Assembly (NCBI GenBank): GCA_030386875.1
Contig: CM059580.1
Span: forward strand, 1,144,838-1,208,837
Origin: Morinoia aosen
Lineage: Eukaryota > Arthropoda > Malacostraca > Amphipoda > Talitridae
Reading direction: 5' to 3'
DNA length: 64,000 nt
Shown in pieces: positions 20,441 to 31,565 of this stretch. The position numbers were made by a program, and so were the translations under genes. Position 1 is the stretch's first letter. Every line of letters starts with the position of its first letter. The notes below the pieces were generated by a model. The model saw only the letters and a list, made by a program, of their open reading frames with translations. It was not told the origin of the DNA and ran no database searches.

Positions 20441-21045
20441 GGCACTCACGCAGTACAGAGATCTGCAGAGATCAATTTTCCGAGTACAGAGATCTGTACA
20501 GAGATCAGAGTACAGAGATCAGAGTACAGAGATCTGTACTCACGCAGTACAGAGATCTGCAGAGATCAATTTTCCGAGTACAGAGACCTGTACAGAGATC
20601 AGAGTACAGAGATCAGAGTACAGAGATCTGTACTCACGCAGTACAGAGATCTGCAGAGATCAATTTTCCGAGTACAGAGACCTGTACAGAGATCAGAGTA
20701 CAGAGATCAGAGTACAGAGATTTGTACTCACGCAGTACAGAGATCTGCAGAGATCAATTTTCAGAGTACAGAGATCTGTACAGAGATCAGAGTACAGAGA
20801 TCAGAGTACAGAGATCTGTACTCACGCAGTACAGAGATCTGCAGAGATCAATTTTCAGAGTACAGAGATCTGTACAGAGATCAGAGTACAGAGAACAGAG
20901 TACAGAGATCTGTACTCACGCAGTACAGAGATCTGCAGAGATCAATTTTCAGAGTACAGAGATCTGTACAGAGATCAGAGTACAGGGATCAGAGTACAGA
21001 GATCTGTACTCACGCAGTACAGAGATCTGCAGAGATCAGTTTTCA
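20440..21045. repeat. About 94-bp tandem repeat, 6-7 copies
   Basis: Each unit carries several GTACAGAGATC words, CAATTTTC and ACTCACGCAG, with internal palindromes (GTACAGAGATCTGTAC). The open frames through it are repeat artefacts. Confidence 0.9.
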
Positions 21046-21181
21046 TTTCCTAGCAAACTAATTAGGTGGAGCATCGTGAAGGGAACCACTCGAGACAGTC
21101 TCTGATCTAATTTTCTGCAGGAGTTTTGATATGTCCTTTATTGGTCCGAACAAAACTTATTTGATGTACGTACAAACACCG

Positions 21182-21275
21182 TCTTTGCGTCGTGGTGTTA
21201 GTTATAAGGCACTTGATATACCAACATACACGGTGATGTGTATCAGGCTTGGTTGGATGGAATAAAACATTCTTT
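21182..21275 (+). mobile_element. SINE 3' fragment
   Basis: GGTGTTAGTTATAAGGC, GTGTATCAGGCTTGGTTGGA, GGAATAAAAC match the SINE 3' third. 21046-21181 and 21276-21500 hold nothing recognised. Confidence 0.7.
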
Positions 21276-21502
21276 TAACATGAATGAATAAAGCCAAGCA
21301 TCGCTCATCAGCGAGCCAATTTGCGACCGGCTTCACGACCGGTCATTTGAAGGAATTCTTTTTCTCTAAAACGGGGTAAATACTGCGTCAATTTGAAACC
21401 GCTCTACTTTTTTATATAATACAATTGAAATCAAAAATTTAATTTCAAATTAAAGCTGAACCGGCATTAAATTAAACCGGTCGCAAATTTGCTCGTCGGT
21501 GA

Positions 21503-22535
21503 AACACGCTCGAAAACCCAGCATCGTGCTCAAAAAACCCAGCATCGAGCTCAAAAAACCCAGCATCGTGCTCAAAAAACCCAGCATCGTGCTCAAAAAA
21601 CCCAGTATCGAGCTTAAAAAAACAGCATTGCTCTCAAAACCACAGAATCGCGTTCAAGAACCCAGCATTGCGCTCAAAAAAACAGCATTGCGCTCAAAAA
21701 CCCAGCATCGCTCTCAAAAAACCAGCATCGCTCTAAAAAAAACCAGCATCGCGCTTAAAAAACCAGCATCGCGCTCAAAAAACCAGCATCGCTCTCAAAA
21801 AAACCAGCATTGAGCTCAAAAACCCAGCATCGCTCTAAAAAAACAGCATTGCGCTCAAAAAAACAGCATTGCGCTCAAAAACCCAGCATCGCTCTCAAAA
21901 AAACCAGCATCGCTCTCAAAAAAAACAGCATCGCGCTTAAAAAAACAGCATCGCGCTCAAAAAACCAGCATCGCTCTCAAAAAAAACAGCATCGAGCTCA
22001 AAAACCCAGCATCGCTCTAAAAAAAAACAGCATTGCGCTCAAAAACCCAGCATCGCTCTAAAAAAAAGCATCGCGCTCAATAACCCAGCATCGCTCTCAA
22101 AAACCCAACATTGCGCTCAAAAACCCAGCATCGCGCTCAAAACCACAGAACCGCGTTCAAAAACCCAGCATCGCGCTCAAAACCACAGAACCGCGCTCAA
22201 AAACCTAGATCTGAACTGGAAGAAAAATCCCCGATCTGAGCAGGAAGAAAAACCCAGCATCGCGCTCAAAAACCCAGCATCGCGCTCAAAAACCCAGCAT
22301 CGCGCTCAAAAACCCAGCATCGCGCTCAAAAACCCAGCATCGCGCTCAAAAACCCAGCATCGCGCCCCAAAACCTAGATCTGAACTGGAAGAAAATCCCC
22401 GATCTGAGCAGGAAGAAAAACCCAGCATCGCGCTCAAAAACCCAGCATCGCGCTCAAAAATCCAGCATCGCGCCCCAAAACCTAGATCTGAAGCGGAAGA
22501 AAAACCCAGATCTAAGCGGGAAGAAAACCCCAGCA
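21503..22535. repeat. About 20-bp tandem repeat, around 50 copies
   Basis: Unit AACCCAGCATCGCGCTCAAA with length variants caused by A-run slippage and higher-order blocks containing CCTAGATCTGAA. Confidence 0.93.
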
Positions 22536-23165
22536 GTGGCAACACTGCGCTGGTGCTGCCGGCGCGGAAGCGAGCGTATTTTCGCAGACCCCCAACAGCG
22601 CGTCATAACCGACCTGCACCAGGCGTTCGGTCGCCATGGCAGGCCGTGTGCTATCGTTAGCCAGACGTACGAACACTACACTTTCCATAGGAATTATATA
22701 TGTTATATATTTTTATATGCAACATTGCTGGTGGTTTAATGTCGGTTAGAAGTGTCAGTTTACGTATAATGGCTTATGATTTTCTGAACCGATGGAAACA
22801 TGCATGAACTCAATATAATAAAAAATCTATTCTTTGCACATATGTTATTTCATTGCTGTAAATTTGGGAAAATCCAAACTATACATTTGATACAGGTTTT
22901 TTACGAGTTTTCGATTATACAATCCAAAACAACTAATTTGCAATTATACATTTGTTTGCCATATAATTTATTTTCTTTCTACACACGCATAAAAAATTAA
23001 TTTTTTAAGGGTAACAACATTAGGTAAACATAAGATGGGGGGCAAAATCGAATATCATTGAGCATGAGCATATCATACTCTTCCATTAGACTATTAGCAT
23101 CTTATCTTAAAATGTTGTTATGTTTATTTATTTATTTTGTGTCCATTTTTCAAGAAACAGTTTCT
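22536..23165. other. Unassigned AT-rich sequence
   Basis: No gene or repeat recognised. Confidence 0.5.
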
Positions 23166-23167
23166 TG

Positions 23168-23344
23168 GATTGGAAGGATGCCTAATGGCCGTATCTGTGA
23201 TACGAGTTTCACCAGTGCACAAGTAGAAGAACATTTTATTAGCGGGTACTGTTGGGATGGATATATTTGTTGGGCATCCACATCTGTAGAATTTATTCAA
23301 TGAAAATATTAAATCCAGTAATTTATGACGGGCCGTGTATGCTA
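23168..23344 (+). mobile_element. Helitron-A copy 3, one repeat unit
   Basis: CCGTATCTGTGATACGAG, CACCAGTGCACAAG, one 61-bp unit, decayed hairpin (AGTAATTTATGACGGG) and end CTAA before T. Confidence 0.8.
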
Positions 23345-24738
23345 ATAGATTTATAAAAAGCAAGTGTATTAGAACACTGCAGGATTACTCCGCAGCGCCG
23401 CTCTGCCTCAGCAGCTTGCAACACTTTCTAACATCAAAACTGTGATATAACACAGTTCTTGCGAAGTGACCCACCGGTGGTCACTTTGTGATTTTCATAG
23501 TGCTGCTGACCGACCAGCAGTCACTACCTCTTTTTTATTTATACTTAATGCCAGCTGAATGAAGGCCCGATCCTGTTAATGTTTGCTATTTTCAAAGTTG
23601 ATTACCACAATTGACTTTTATTTTGAATTGAATATCGAACTCCAAACGCAGTTAACGTGTTAAATAATCCATTGTCTACAAACAATAACTTCGCAAAAAT
23701 GTATCAAAACTTGCACCATACACAATATCTACTTAATGTACACTATTACAATAGGTATATTTTATACATGTATTTGTTGTTGTACGAGTGCAGTCGCTGC
23801 ATATAACTTTACAATGGTCGACATACTTCATTACATTTCCATGCCATCGGTTGGGGCATAACGTATTGGAGATCAGGGTATTGTTCCAGTTTGAGGTCGT
23901 GTATATAAATTTATTTTTTATTTTAACGGAGCGTAACGAGGACCCACCCAAGATGGAAACATCTTCGCATTCATCCCTGGACAACCGGACTCGAGACGTC
24001 AGATTAACACGCCAGAAGAGCTCGACCAATACCTGATGCTGCAACTGGATAAATCATCGAATCAGGTCTTGGGTGTTCACCTCAATTAGGTATCAAAACA
24101 TGTACCTGTGTCAAATTATATACTCGTATGCCAATAACGCCTAGAATTCTATAACTTTACACTAGATCTTCAAACTGCATAACTTCATGTCATGAATCAG
24201 TTCCAACCTCTAAAGATATATACGGCAGTTTTACCTCAATTTTGACAATCTTATGACAGATATATATGAACATTTATGACAACTGTATTGGAAATTGCAA
24301 CAGCACCATCAGCAATTTGTACCTACCAATATTATGATGGAATATTGATATCCCCCTTGTTCACCTTTCCTCGTAAATTGTATGTAATTTTTAACCAACA
24401 AACTATTATTATGTGTAAAACATATTAGCTGATTAGATTATCATCGTCGCTAAATTTTTTTCTATTTATCTTTATTTTTTTTAAACTTATTACCTGTTGT
24501 ATGTGAACTTTGTAACAACGCCTTCAGCAATTTGTACGCATCAATTTTGTATATTGAACTCCAATATTAATCGCTATTGGCTGAGTATTGAGTGTACCCA
24601 CGAAATCACGCTAGATTTCTTACTCTTTTCTATACTTTCTAAGCTAGTTTTTAGATAGATATATCCTTTTAATCTTGACTCTGTATTTCGTTTTAAGTTG
24701 TACAATAGTACTTACTGCCTACTGTTTACTAATTTTGA
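23345..24738 (+). other. Palindromic family copy, then probable LINE 5' region
   Basis: 23455-23660 is a palindromic-repeat family copy (GACCCACCGGTGGTCAC, CTGCTGACCGACCAGCAG). The rest precedes the LINE ORF; no intact ORF1 is visible, and the LINE 5' end is not located. Confidence 0.45.
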
Positions 24739-27700
24739 ATGACTGATCACGCTGATATATTAGATGAAATCGACCCGGATCTCAATCATTTGAACAGAAT
24801 ATTTCCAAACCTAAACGACTCTGAAAACTGCAGATATACTAACATATCAAAATTCAACGAATCTATACGAATAACCCGGCAGGATTTTTCGCTACTGTGT
24901 TGGAACTGTAGGTCACTCTATCCAAAATTGGAAGAGATACAATGCACTATTACTGAACTTAAGTATACCTTAGATGTGATTAGCTTCACCGAAAGCTGGC
25001 TAGATGACTCGACCAAAGACATGATTAAATTTGAAAATTATCATAGTTACCATTCGCTACGAAAAAACAAGCGAGGCGGGGGCATCAGTACATACATTTC
25101 TAAGCACATGGATTCGAGAATCATAGCAAGTGCAACACTGAATCAGGATCATATAGAATCATTATTCGTAGAACTGTCTAGAGATGGCAAACGAATTGTG
25201 CTTGGAACGGTGTATAGGCCGCCTACAGCCTGTCCTATATCCTTCCTTAATGAGCTTAATCGAATTATTTCTCAGTTCAACAGGTCCTTCTACAATGACA
25301 TAATAATATGCGGTGACTTCAACTATGATTTGCTGAAACATGAAAGCTATGAACCAATCTCTAATTTCTTAAATGCATTTCATTCTAAATCTTTCCTTCC
25401 GATCATCACAAAGCCAACACGAATAACCTCAGAATGTGCCACGCTGCTTGACAATATCTTCATGACAGACCCAAGTGATTTTCTTGCTGGAATAATTACT
25501 TCTGACTTATCAGATCATTTTCCAGTTTTTCTTATTAAGAAAAATGTCTATCTTGCGTGCACCAAAGCACGGGCTGAAACTTACTCATATCGTAAAATAA
25601 ACGAATCAAATTTAGAAGAAATGCGCACCGTTCTAGAAGATTTAATGCCAACATTGCACATCACCCAACAAAACAATAATGCAAGGAGCATTGATGAATC
25701 AGTAGTAAAGTTGACTGAAACTATAATGAACGCATACAACCAGTGTTGCCCACTTGTAACTCGTACAGTTACCCCGAAAAATAAACAAAAGCCCTGGATT
25801 ACTAGAGACATCGTGATAAATATAAAGAAACGCCAAGCGTACCTAGCCCTCCTTTGCGAAGGGCGAATATCTAGAGAAACATATAACCGATTCAGAAACT
25901 ATGTGACAAACCAGATAAGAACATCAAAAAAGAACTACTTTACCCTCAAGTTTACTCAATTCAAAGCTTACGTTAAAAAGACTTGGCGCCTCCTTAACTC
26001 TTGTTATAAACCGAATAACGCCGAAAAAAAGAAAATTGGTTATATCACTCAAGATAATGTAAAATACCATGAGAAGAATGAAATTGCTAATCTCTTCAAC
26101 AACTTCTTTGTAAACGTAGGGAAAACTATAGCCAATGGTATTCCAAGTGAACCTACTGATCACCTGGAATTTATGGATCATATTCGAGAACACAACTCCT
26201 TTTTCTTTACGCCTACAAACTCCTCCGATGTAATTGCGTGCATAAACAACATGAAAAATAAATCGAGTGGGTTACAAACGTTTCCAACTAAAATACTTAA
26301 AATAATTGCTGATATTGTGGCCCCGCTGATATCCAATATTATTAACCAGTCTCTCTTACTAGGCACTTTCCCGAACTCCCTCAAAGTTGCTAGAGTAACC
26401 CCTATCTTTAAAAATGGTGAAAAAACCTGTGTAAACAATTATCGACCTATCTCCATGTTACCAATTATTAGCAAGGTATTCGAGAAAATTGTGTATAAAA
26501 AAGTGTACTCTTATTTTGAACAAAAATCATTTCTCTATGATAAACAATACGGCTTTCGCTGTAAAAAATCAACAACACAGGCAATATTAAATCATTTACA
26601 ATTCCTTTATTCTAATATAGATAACGGAAAGACTGTCTTCTCTGTATTTCTTGACTTTCGAAAGGCATTCGATTGTGTGGACCATAACATATTACTCTCC
26701 AAACTTCATTGTTATGGCATTCGTGGGGTTGCCCATGATTGGTTCAGATCATACCTAACAAATCGGAAGCAATACGTTGTCATTGACGACGCAAAATCGG
26801 ACCCACAAAAAATTAGCCATGGAGTTCCACAAGGATCTGTTCTTGGGCCTCTCCTTTTTCTGATTTTTATCAATGATATTATTAAATCTACATCATTTTT
26901 TAAATTCATACTTTTTGCCGATGACAGTACGCTTTCTGCGGTCCTTCCGAACGAAAATCCCACTACGATTGCGGAGAGTATAAATAATGAACTCCATAAG
27001 GTTTCACTGTGGCTTAAAGCTAATAAAATAAGCCTCAATATCGATAAAACAAATTATATTACGTTCTCATACAAGAAAAATATATCTCTACCATCCATTA
27101 AAATTGGCGAAGGTGAAATCAAAGAAACCAACTCATGTAAATTTCTGGGCATCATAATAGATAAACATCTGACCTTCAAAGAGCACATCACTCATATTAG
27201 TTCTAAATTATCAAAATCCATCGGAATCCTGAATAAAGTTAAAAATTTCCTGCCTGAAACAGCCTTACTAATGCTTTATCGAACGCTCATTTCACCATAC
27301 CTGCAATACGGAATAGAAGCATGGCATGGAACTGATAAAAATAAAACTAATATAATTTTTACTCTGCAAAAAAGAGCCATCAGAGCGGTAAAGAACCTAG
27401 AATATAATGCTCACACAAATGATTCATTCAAAAATTTACAAATACTTAAACTCTCGGATCTCTACAAAATCTCCATCTGCAATTTCATCTACAAAACATT
27501 AGCTAATGATGGCGACAATAGCCTTCAACAGTTATTAACTGCGCAAACTGGTCATCACGACCATTTAACACGAAATAAAAGTAAATTCATGCTTCCTTAT
27601 TATTCAAAGGCCCGCTCGCAACATAGTATACTATTCGTTGGAACTAAAACCTGGAACTCAATACCTGCAGAGATCCGTGAAAGTAATTCTTACAAGGTAT

Positions 27701-27741
27701 TTAAAAGAAATCTTGAGTCTCACTTCTTATCAGAATACTAG
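24739..27741 (+). CDS. Non-LTR retrotransposon ORF2: endonuclease + reverse transcriptase (intact)
   Basis: A 1000-residue uninterrupted ORF. N-terminal APE-type endonuclease with N56 (WNCR), E85 (ESWLDD), GDFN 192-195 and SDH at 258-260. The reverse transcriptase has the first catalytic Asp at 639 (LDFRKAFD), HGVPQGSVLGPLLF and the FADD box at 726-729. The C-terminal WNSIP motif is typical of the CR1/Jockey/Rex-type group; I cannot place it more finely without a tree. It nicks target DNA and copies its RNA there (target-primed reverse transcription). All catalytic residues I checked are present, so this copy may be active. A near-identical truncated copy is at 54.43-56.78 kb. Confidence 0.95.
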   Translation: MTDHADILDEIDPDLNHLNRIFPNLNDSENCRYTNISKFNESIRITRQDFSLLCWNCRSLYPKLEEIQCTITELKYTLDVISFTESWLDDSTKDMIKFENYHSYHSLRKNKRGGGISTYISKHMDSRIIASATLNQDHIESLFVELSRDGKRIVLGTVYRPPTACPISFLNELNRIISQFNRSFYNDIIICGDFNYDLLKHESYEPISNFLNAFHSKSFLPIITKPTRITSECATLLDNIFMTDPSDFLAGIITSDLSDHFPVFLIKKNVYLACTKARAETYSYRKINESNLEEMRTVLEDLMPTLHITQQNNNARSIDESVVKLTETIMNAYNQCCPLVTRTVTPKNKQKPWITRDIVINIKKRQAYLALLCEGRISRETYNRFRNYVTNQIRTSKKNYFTLKFTQFKAYVKKTWRLLNSCYKPNNAEKKKIGYITQDNVKYHEKNEIANLFNNFFVNVGKTIANGIPSEPTDHLEFMDHIREHNSFFFTPTNSSDVIACINNMKNKSSGLQTFPTKILKIIADIVAPLISNIINQSLLLGTFPNSLKVARVTPIFKNGEKTCVNNYRPISMLPIISKVFEKIVYKKVYSYFEQKSFLYDKQYGFRCKKSTTQAILNHLQFLYSNIDNGKTVFSVFLDFRKAFDCVDHNILLSKLHCYGIRGVAHDWFRSYLTNRKQYVVIDDAKSDPQKISHGVPQGSVLGPLLFLIFINDIIKSTSFFKFILFADDSTLSAVLPNENPTTIAESINNELHKVSLWLKANKISLNIDKTNYITFSYKKNISLPSIKIGEGEIKETNSCKFLGIIIDKHLTFKEHITHISSKLSKSIGILNKVKNFLPETALLMLYRTLISPYLQYGIEAWHGTDKNKTNIIFTLQKRAIRAVKNLEYNAHTNDSFKNLQILKLSDLYKISICNFIYKTLANDGDNSLQQLLTAQTGHHDHLTRNKSKFMLPYYSKARSQHSILFVGTKTWNSIPAEIRESNSYKVFKRNLESHFLSEY

Positions 27742-28141
27742 TCGTGTAAGATCACCAAGTCAAATCCTGCCTCCTACATGTCTGGTCCTAATAATGCAAT
27801 TTGCCATGAGTAATATCGCCGATTTTCAGTCTGCTCCCAAATCGTTATCGAATATACTGTTAAATATTGTCCATATGACCTATATTGTAAAATTAAACAT
27901 CAATATCGAGTTCATTATCCTGTTGATCAGTCTAATGCGAAACTAGGCTAAGTGAATTAGGTTAAACATTATTGTACGCCCTAGAATAATGTAATGGTAG
28001 GATGCCCTAGAAGTCGCTGAACTTATTCGGGCCCACAGGTAGCTATACTCAACTCTGACCATTGTATTAGACTTAAGAAACATTCTACCTCTGTATCTCC
28101 TGTGGTAAATAAATTGTTTAAATTGTTTAAATTGTTTAACG
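27742..28141 (+). mobile_element. LINE 3' UTR and tail
   Basis: About 400 bp after the stop, ending GGTAAATAAATTGTTTAAAT with repeated TTTAAATTG words as tail. Same sequence in reverse ends the truncated copy (54428-54835); relics are at 12265-12375 and 50928-51030. Confidence 0.9.
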
Positions 28142-28164
28142 CAACATTACGTTGCGTTACGCTA

Positions 28165-28545
28165 CGTTTGGATGGTTCGGTGGGGTTCGGTTGGGTTCGG
28201 TTCGGTTCGGTTCGGTTGGGTTCGGTTCGTTTGGGTTTGGTTCGGTTGGGTTCGGTTGGGTTCGGTTGAGTTCGGTTAGGTTGGGTATGATTTGGTCCGG
28301 TTCGGTTGGGTTCGGTTGGGTTGGGTTCGGTTGGGTTGGGTTCGGTTGGGTTGGGTTCGGTTGGGTTCGGTTGGGTTTGGTTCGGTTGGGTTGGGTTTGG
28401 TTCGGTTGAGTTCGGTTGGGTTCGGTTCGTTTGGGTTTGGTTCGGTTGGATTCGGTTGGGTTCGGTTGGGTTCGGTTCGGTTCGGTTGGGTTCGGTTCGG
28501 TTGGATTTGGTTCGGTTCGGTTCGGTTCGGTTGGGTTAGGTTCAC
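28165..28545. repeat. Pentamer array (TTCGG/TTGGG)n, about 76 units
   Basis: Strand-asymmetric G-rich pentamers, mostly TTCGG and TTGGG with rare TTAGG and TTTGG. Starts about 25 bp after the LINE tail. It resembles variant telomeric pentamers. Confidence 0.92.
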
Positions 28546-28695
28546 TTAAGATCTCACGCATTGGTACTATTGGGATTGATTATTTGTTTGGCATCTACAT
28601 CTGCAAGGTTAATTCACGGAAAACATCAAATCCCGTAATTTTTTTGGAGCTGTGTACAGTAGTAAAAAGTAAACGTACAACTGATGTCCGGCTCC
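28546..28695 (+). mobile_element. Decayed Helitron-A 3' end
   Basis: TTGGGATTGATTATTTGTTT, GGCATCTACATCTGCA, AAATCCCGTAATTTTTTTGG and GCTGTGTACAGTAGT follow the 61-bp unit and 3' end order with many changes. Confidence 0.55.
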
Positions 28696-28779
28696 AGTGG
28701 TACAAAACCACACACATACACACAAACACACACACCTGGGATTCCTGGGATTCCTGGGATGTAGTTCGGGCCCGATAGG

Positions 28780-29290
28780 CCCGGGCCATGCTGATGCACC
28801 GCCCCTCAACGACGACTCGCCGCTACATTTCCTCCACTCGCATCTGCGCCACCTGCTGCAGGAGGCTGTTGCCCGCCGCAGGCTGGTAGTAATGCGGAGT
28901 CGGAGGTCGATCCGGGACCGACGCCAAGAACTTATCCAACCTTGATTTGAAGGCAGCCAGTTTCCCACGGGACTCCCTCAGTTCGATTGGGAGGCAGTTG
29001 AAGAGTCTTGGGCCAATGACCGAAAAAGATCTTTCATGGCGCGTCCTCACGTTGGCTAGAGCCCTGTTGTTGAATGGCGGAACGACACATAACCTCTCTA
29101 ATCGGGGATGCTGTCTAATTCTCAACGCTAGACTCGGGTCAACAAAATTTGGTACCAGCCCCTCCAGCAATGCACACACACACACGCACGCACATTGTAA
29201 ACAACAATAGTCCCCGTCACAGACACGGTTAGCTGTTATCATACGGTGCGCAGCTTTGAGCTGAAAATGACTGCCGAATTTATGGGTGCA
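28780..29290 (-). pseudogene. C-terminal remnant of a second LINE family
   Basis: Minus-strand frame contains RHERSFSVIGPRLFNCLPIE then AFKSRLDKFL and NSLLQQV, the C-terminal block of CR1/Rex-type reverse transcriptase ORFs. It differs from the intact LINE. A (CA)n/(CGCA)n run lies inside. 5' truncated; the RT domain is missing. (CA)n also at 28705-28735. Confidence 0.75.
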
Positions 29291-29610
29291 TTTCATACAT
29301 GAAAGTCAGGGAGCTCGGCGGAAATTATTTACGCGTGAAAATAAATGCGACTCTTTTAAAACAGCATATTTCTAATAGAGATGGTGTGAGACATCATTGG
29401 TTTTTGAAGCCCTGCTGGCGTTACCATTTCAGTAATTGGTGACAATAAGTTTCTTTCGAGGCTTTAAACCACATATTGAAAACATCGATTGATGAAATAC
29501 TTTTCTACACACGAAAATACATAGAGAACGAGATCACTGTTATGAAAGAAAAGTAATTTCTTTATCGGGGCATTTGATAATCTATATGGGTAACCCAGAA
29601 TTCTGATGAT
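29290..29610. other. Unassigned AT-rich sequence
   Basis: No gene seen. Part (29510-29600) is similar to 32340-32450. Confidence 0.4.
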
Positions 29611-30176
29611 TTTTCTGGGTGGAACAGAACTTTTTGTCGATGAGAATTTTTTTTAACAGCTTCATAGAAATATCTTAATATTTTCAACACCCTGAACGCT
29701 ACTGGTCTAAACTTTATGATGCAGTATAGTAATGCGTCTCCTTTACCGTGCTTGTCCTGATGCCCTCGATGAAAGTAACAAAAATGGAAAAAGGACCAAA
29801 ATTTTTCATTTCCCGTACTTACACCAAAACTAACAAGCGACAGGTGTAACTTTGTTAACTTTTGTAGAACACACTTTCATCTAATCCCGTAATTTACACA
29901 TGGAGAAATGGGATCTCATTATTATCAACGAAACAATAAGCGCCCCAATGTCATCAAAGGTGGGCATATCTACATACGCCACACCTGCGCCTCTTTTGGT
30001 CGTCTCACCCATCACGCCATTGACGGGCCCACATTCTCAACTCACATGCTGGACTCGGGGAAATTTATTTCTTCAACATCAATAATTGATCCCATCCTAT
30101 TCAACCTAGTCTATCTTAACTTATCTCAACCTATCCCAAGCAAACCCAACTCAACCTAACGCATCCCACGGTAGGG

Positions 30177-30437
30177 GAAACAAGGTAGGGTCATTTCTCT
30201 TGAAGGAAATACACCTCCTCTCGTTCGGCTGGCCAATAGAACGGCTTCATTTCAAACAAACTCTATGACGTCACCATTGCGACATGCCGTTTGGCCAATA
30301 GTGGAGCCAGATTTGAAGCTAGCAGTGTTGCCAGATGCAGTATGAGCGCTGCTATTGGTTCGTTGCCGTGACGTCAGCATTGCCACACGGTTGCAGAAAA
30401 AAGACTGGTTTGAGCCTGCCTTGTGTCTCCTACCGTG
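30177..30437 (+). mobile_element. hAT-type MITE copy 4
   Basis: CACGGTAGGGGAAACAAGG ... TCTCCTACCGTG, with two intact TGACGTCA sites. The partner repeat at 39080-39110 lacks it (an empty site). Flanking octamers do not match. Confidence 0.9.
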
Positions 30438-30846
30438 TCCTATCATAACCTCACTCTGAATTATTTATTTACCCAACGACAGTCAACCGTAACCATGATA
30501 CCATTTGAAACCCTAAGCGTAAAGTACTTATAGGCGGGCAACAGAAAAACAAGCAAAGTTTTAACACAGTTTGAAAAAAAGCATCTTACACATGGAAAAC
30601 AGAGTCCTCTGATATACTCTTGGAACTCCAATCCTTCTACAAAGTTGGGCGCTGATATTTGGAGTGAGTTAGGCAACGCGGTTGATACACTGGACTGTCT
30701 TCTTAATTGATGTGTACATTTGGTGTATCATGAAAATGAACTCTGTACTTATGTGGGAGACGAGTTGTCTTATTTACCGTCACAGGCTTCCTTTGAGAAT
30801 GACGAGCAGTATTGTCACGTGGTCAAGTCTGATGTTGAACGCTAAG

Positions 30847-31116
30847 CACGGTAGAGGTAACTAGGTTGTCATTGCTGTGAGGGAAAATACACCTCCTCTT
30901 GTTCGGCAAGCCAATAGAACGGCTTCATTTCTAACCAACTTTCTGACGTCACCATTTCAACATGTCGTTAGGCCAATAGTGGAGCCATATTTGAAGCTAG
31001 CAGTGTTGCCAGATGCAATATGAGCGCTGCTATTGGTTCGTTGCCGTGACGTCAACATTGCCACACGGTCAACGAAAAAAAGACTGGTTTGACCCTACTT
31101 GGTTTCCTCTTCCGTG
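30847..31116 (+). mobile_element. hAT-type MITE copy 5 with perfect 8-bp TSD
   Basis: CACGGTAGAGG ... CTTCCGTG flanked by ACGCTAAG at 30839-30846 and 31117-31124. Two TGACGTCA sites. Confidence 0.95.
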
Positions 31117-31565
31117 ACGCTAAGTCTGATCCATTTGACAGTGCTGTTAGCGACATCAGTTAACGTGATTATTTATTTCGATTTTGCAGTGCATCCGCAT
31201 GAATTCAAGGCGCCATGACAGTGAATATTTTTAACATTACAAGTCAGTTCGCTACCTGTTCAGCAGGTAGCGAAAGTGTCTCGGCCAAATTGGCTATCCT
31301 AGGTGAGTTTTTTGCCAAAAATACGCAAGGTTCAATTCGCTCAAACACAATTATAGGCAATTAATTTGATTTAAATAACGTGACGTTTTCAGATACCCGT
31401 ACATAGAGTAAAAACAATTCAGTTAGCCTTCCTATACAACCTATTAAAGTTTGTCCCTCGAATTGGGAAACACCCTGTAGGCCTATATAAAATTAGAAAT
31501 AAATTTTATTGACACGACCTCAAACTGCAACTTAACCATGGTTAGCTTACTGCAATAATTTAGGA

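Larger units (their letters stand above)
29610..31565 (+). repeat. About 2-kb repeat, copy 1 (inverted partner at 37300-39650)
   Basis: Blocks shared in order with the reverse complement of 39650-37300: CTGGTCTAAACTTTATGATG, GCGTCTCCTTTACCGTGCTT-like, CACACCTGCGCCTCTTTTGG, CCAAGCAAACCCAACTCAAC, TAACCATGATACCA, GCGTAAAGTACTTATAG, AAGTCTGATG, TGATCCATTT, CATCAGTTAA, GTGCATCCGCATGAAT, TTGGCTATCCTA. No coding frame. Interrupted by MITE copies 4 and 5. A third, more decayed copy covers about 32220-32720. Confidence 0.8.

Noticed and set aside
20367..21105. 228-residue plus-strand ORF
   Set aside because: Translation of the 94-bp tandem repeat.
21499..22061. Lys-rich ORFs resembling histone-like tails
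   Set aside because: Translation of the 20-bp CCAGCATCGCGCTCAAA repeat; no unique sequence.
28152..28561. Pro/Asn/Thr-rich and Gly/Val-rich ORFs
   Set aside because: Both strands of the TTCGG/TTGGG pentamer array.
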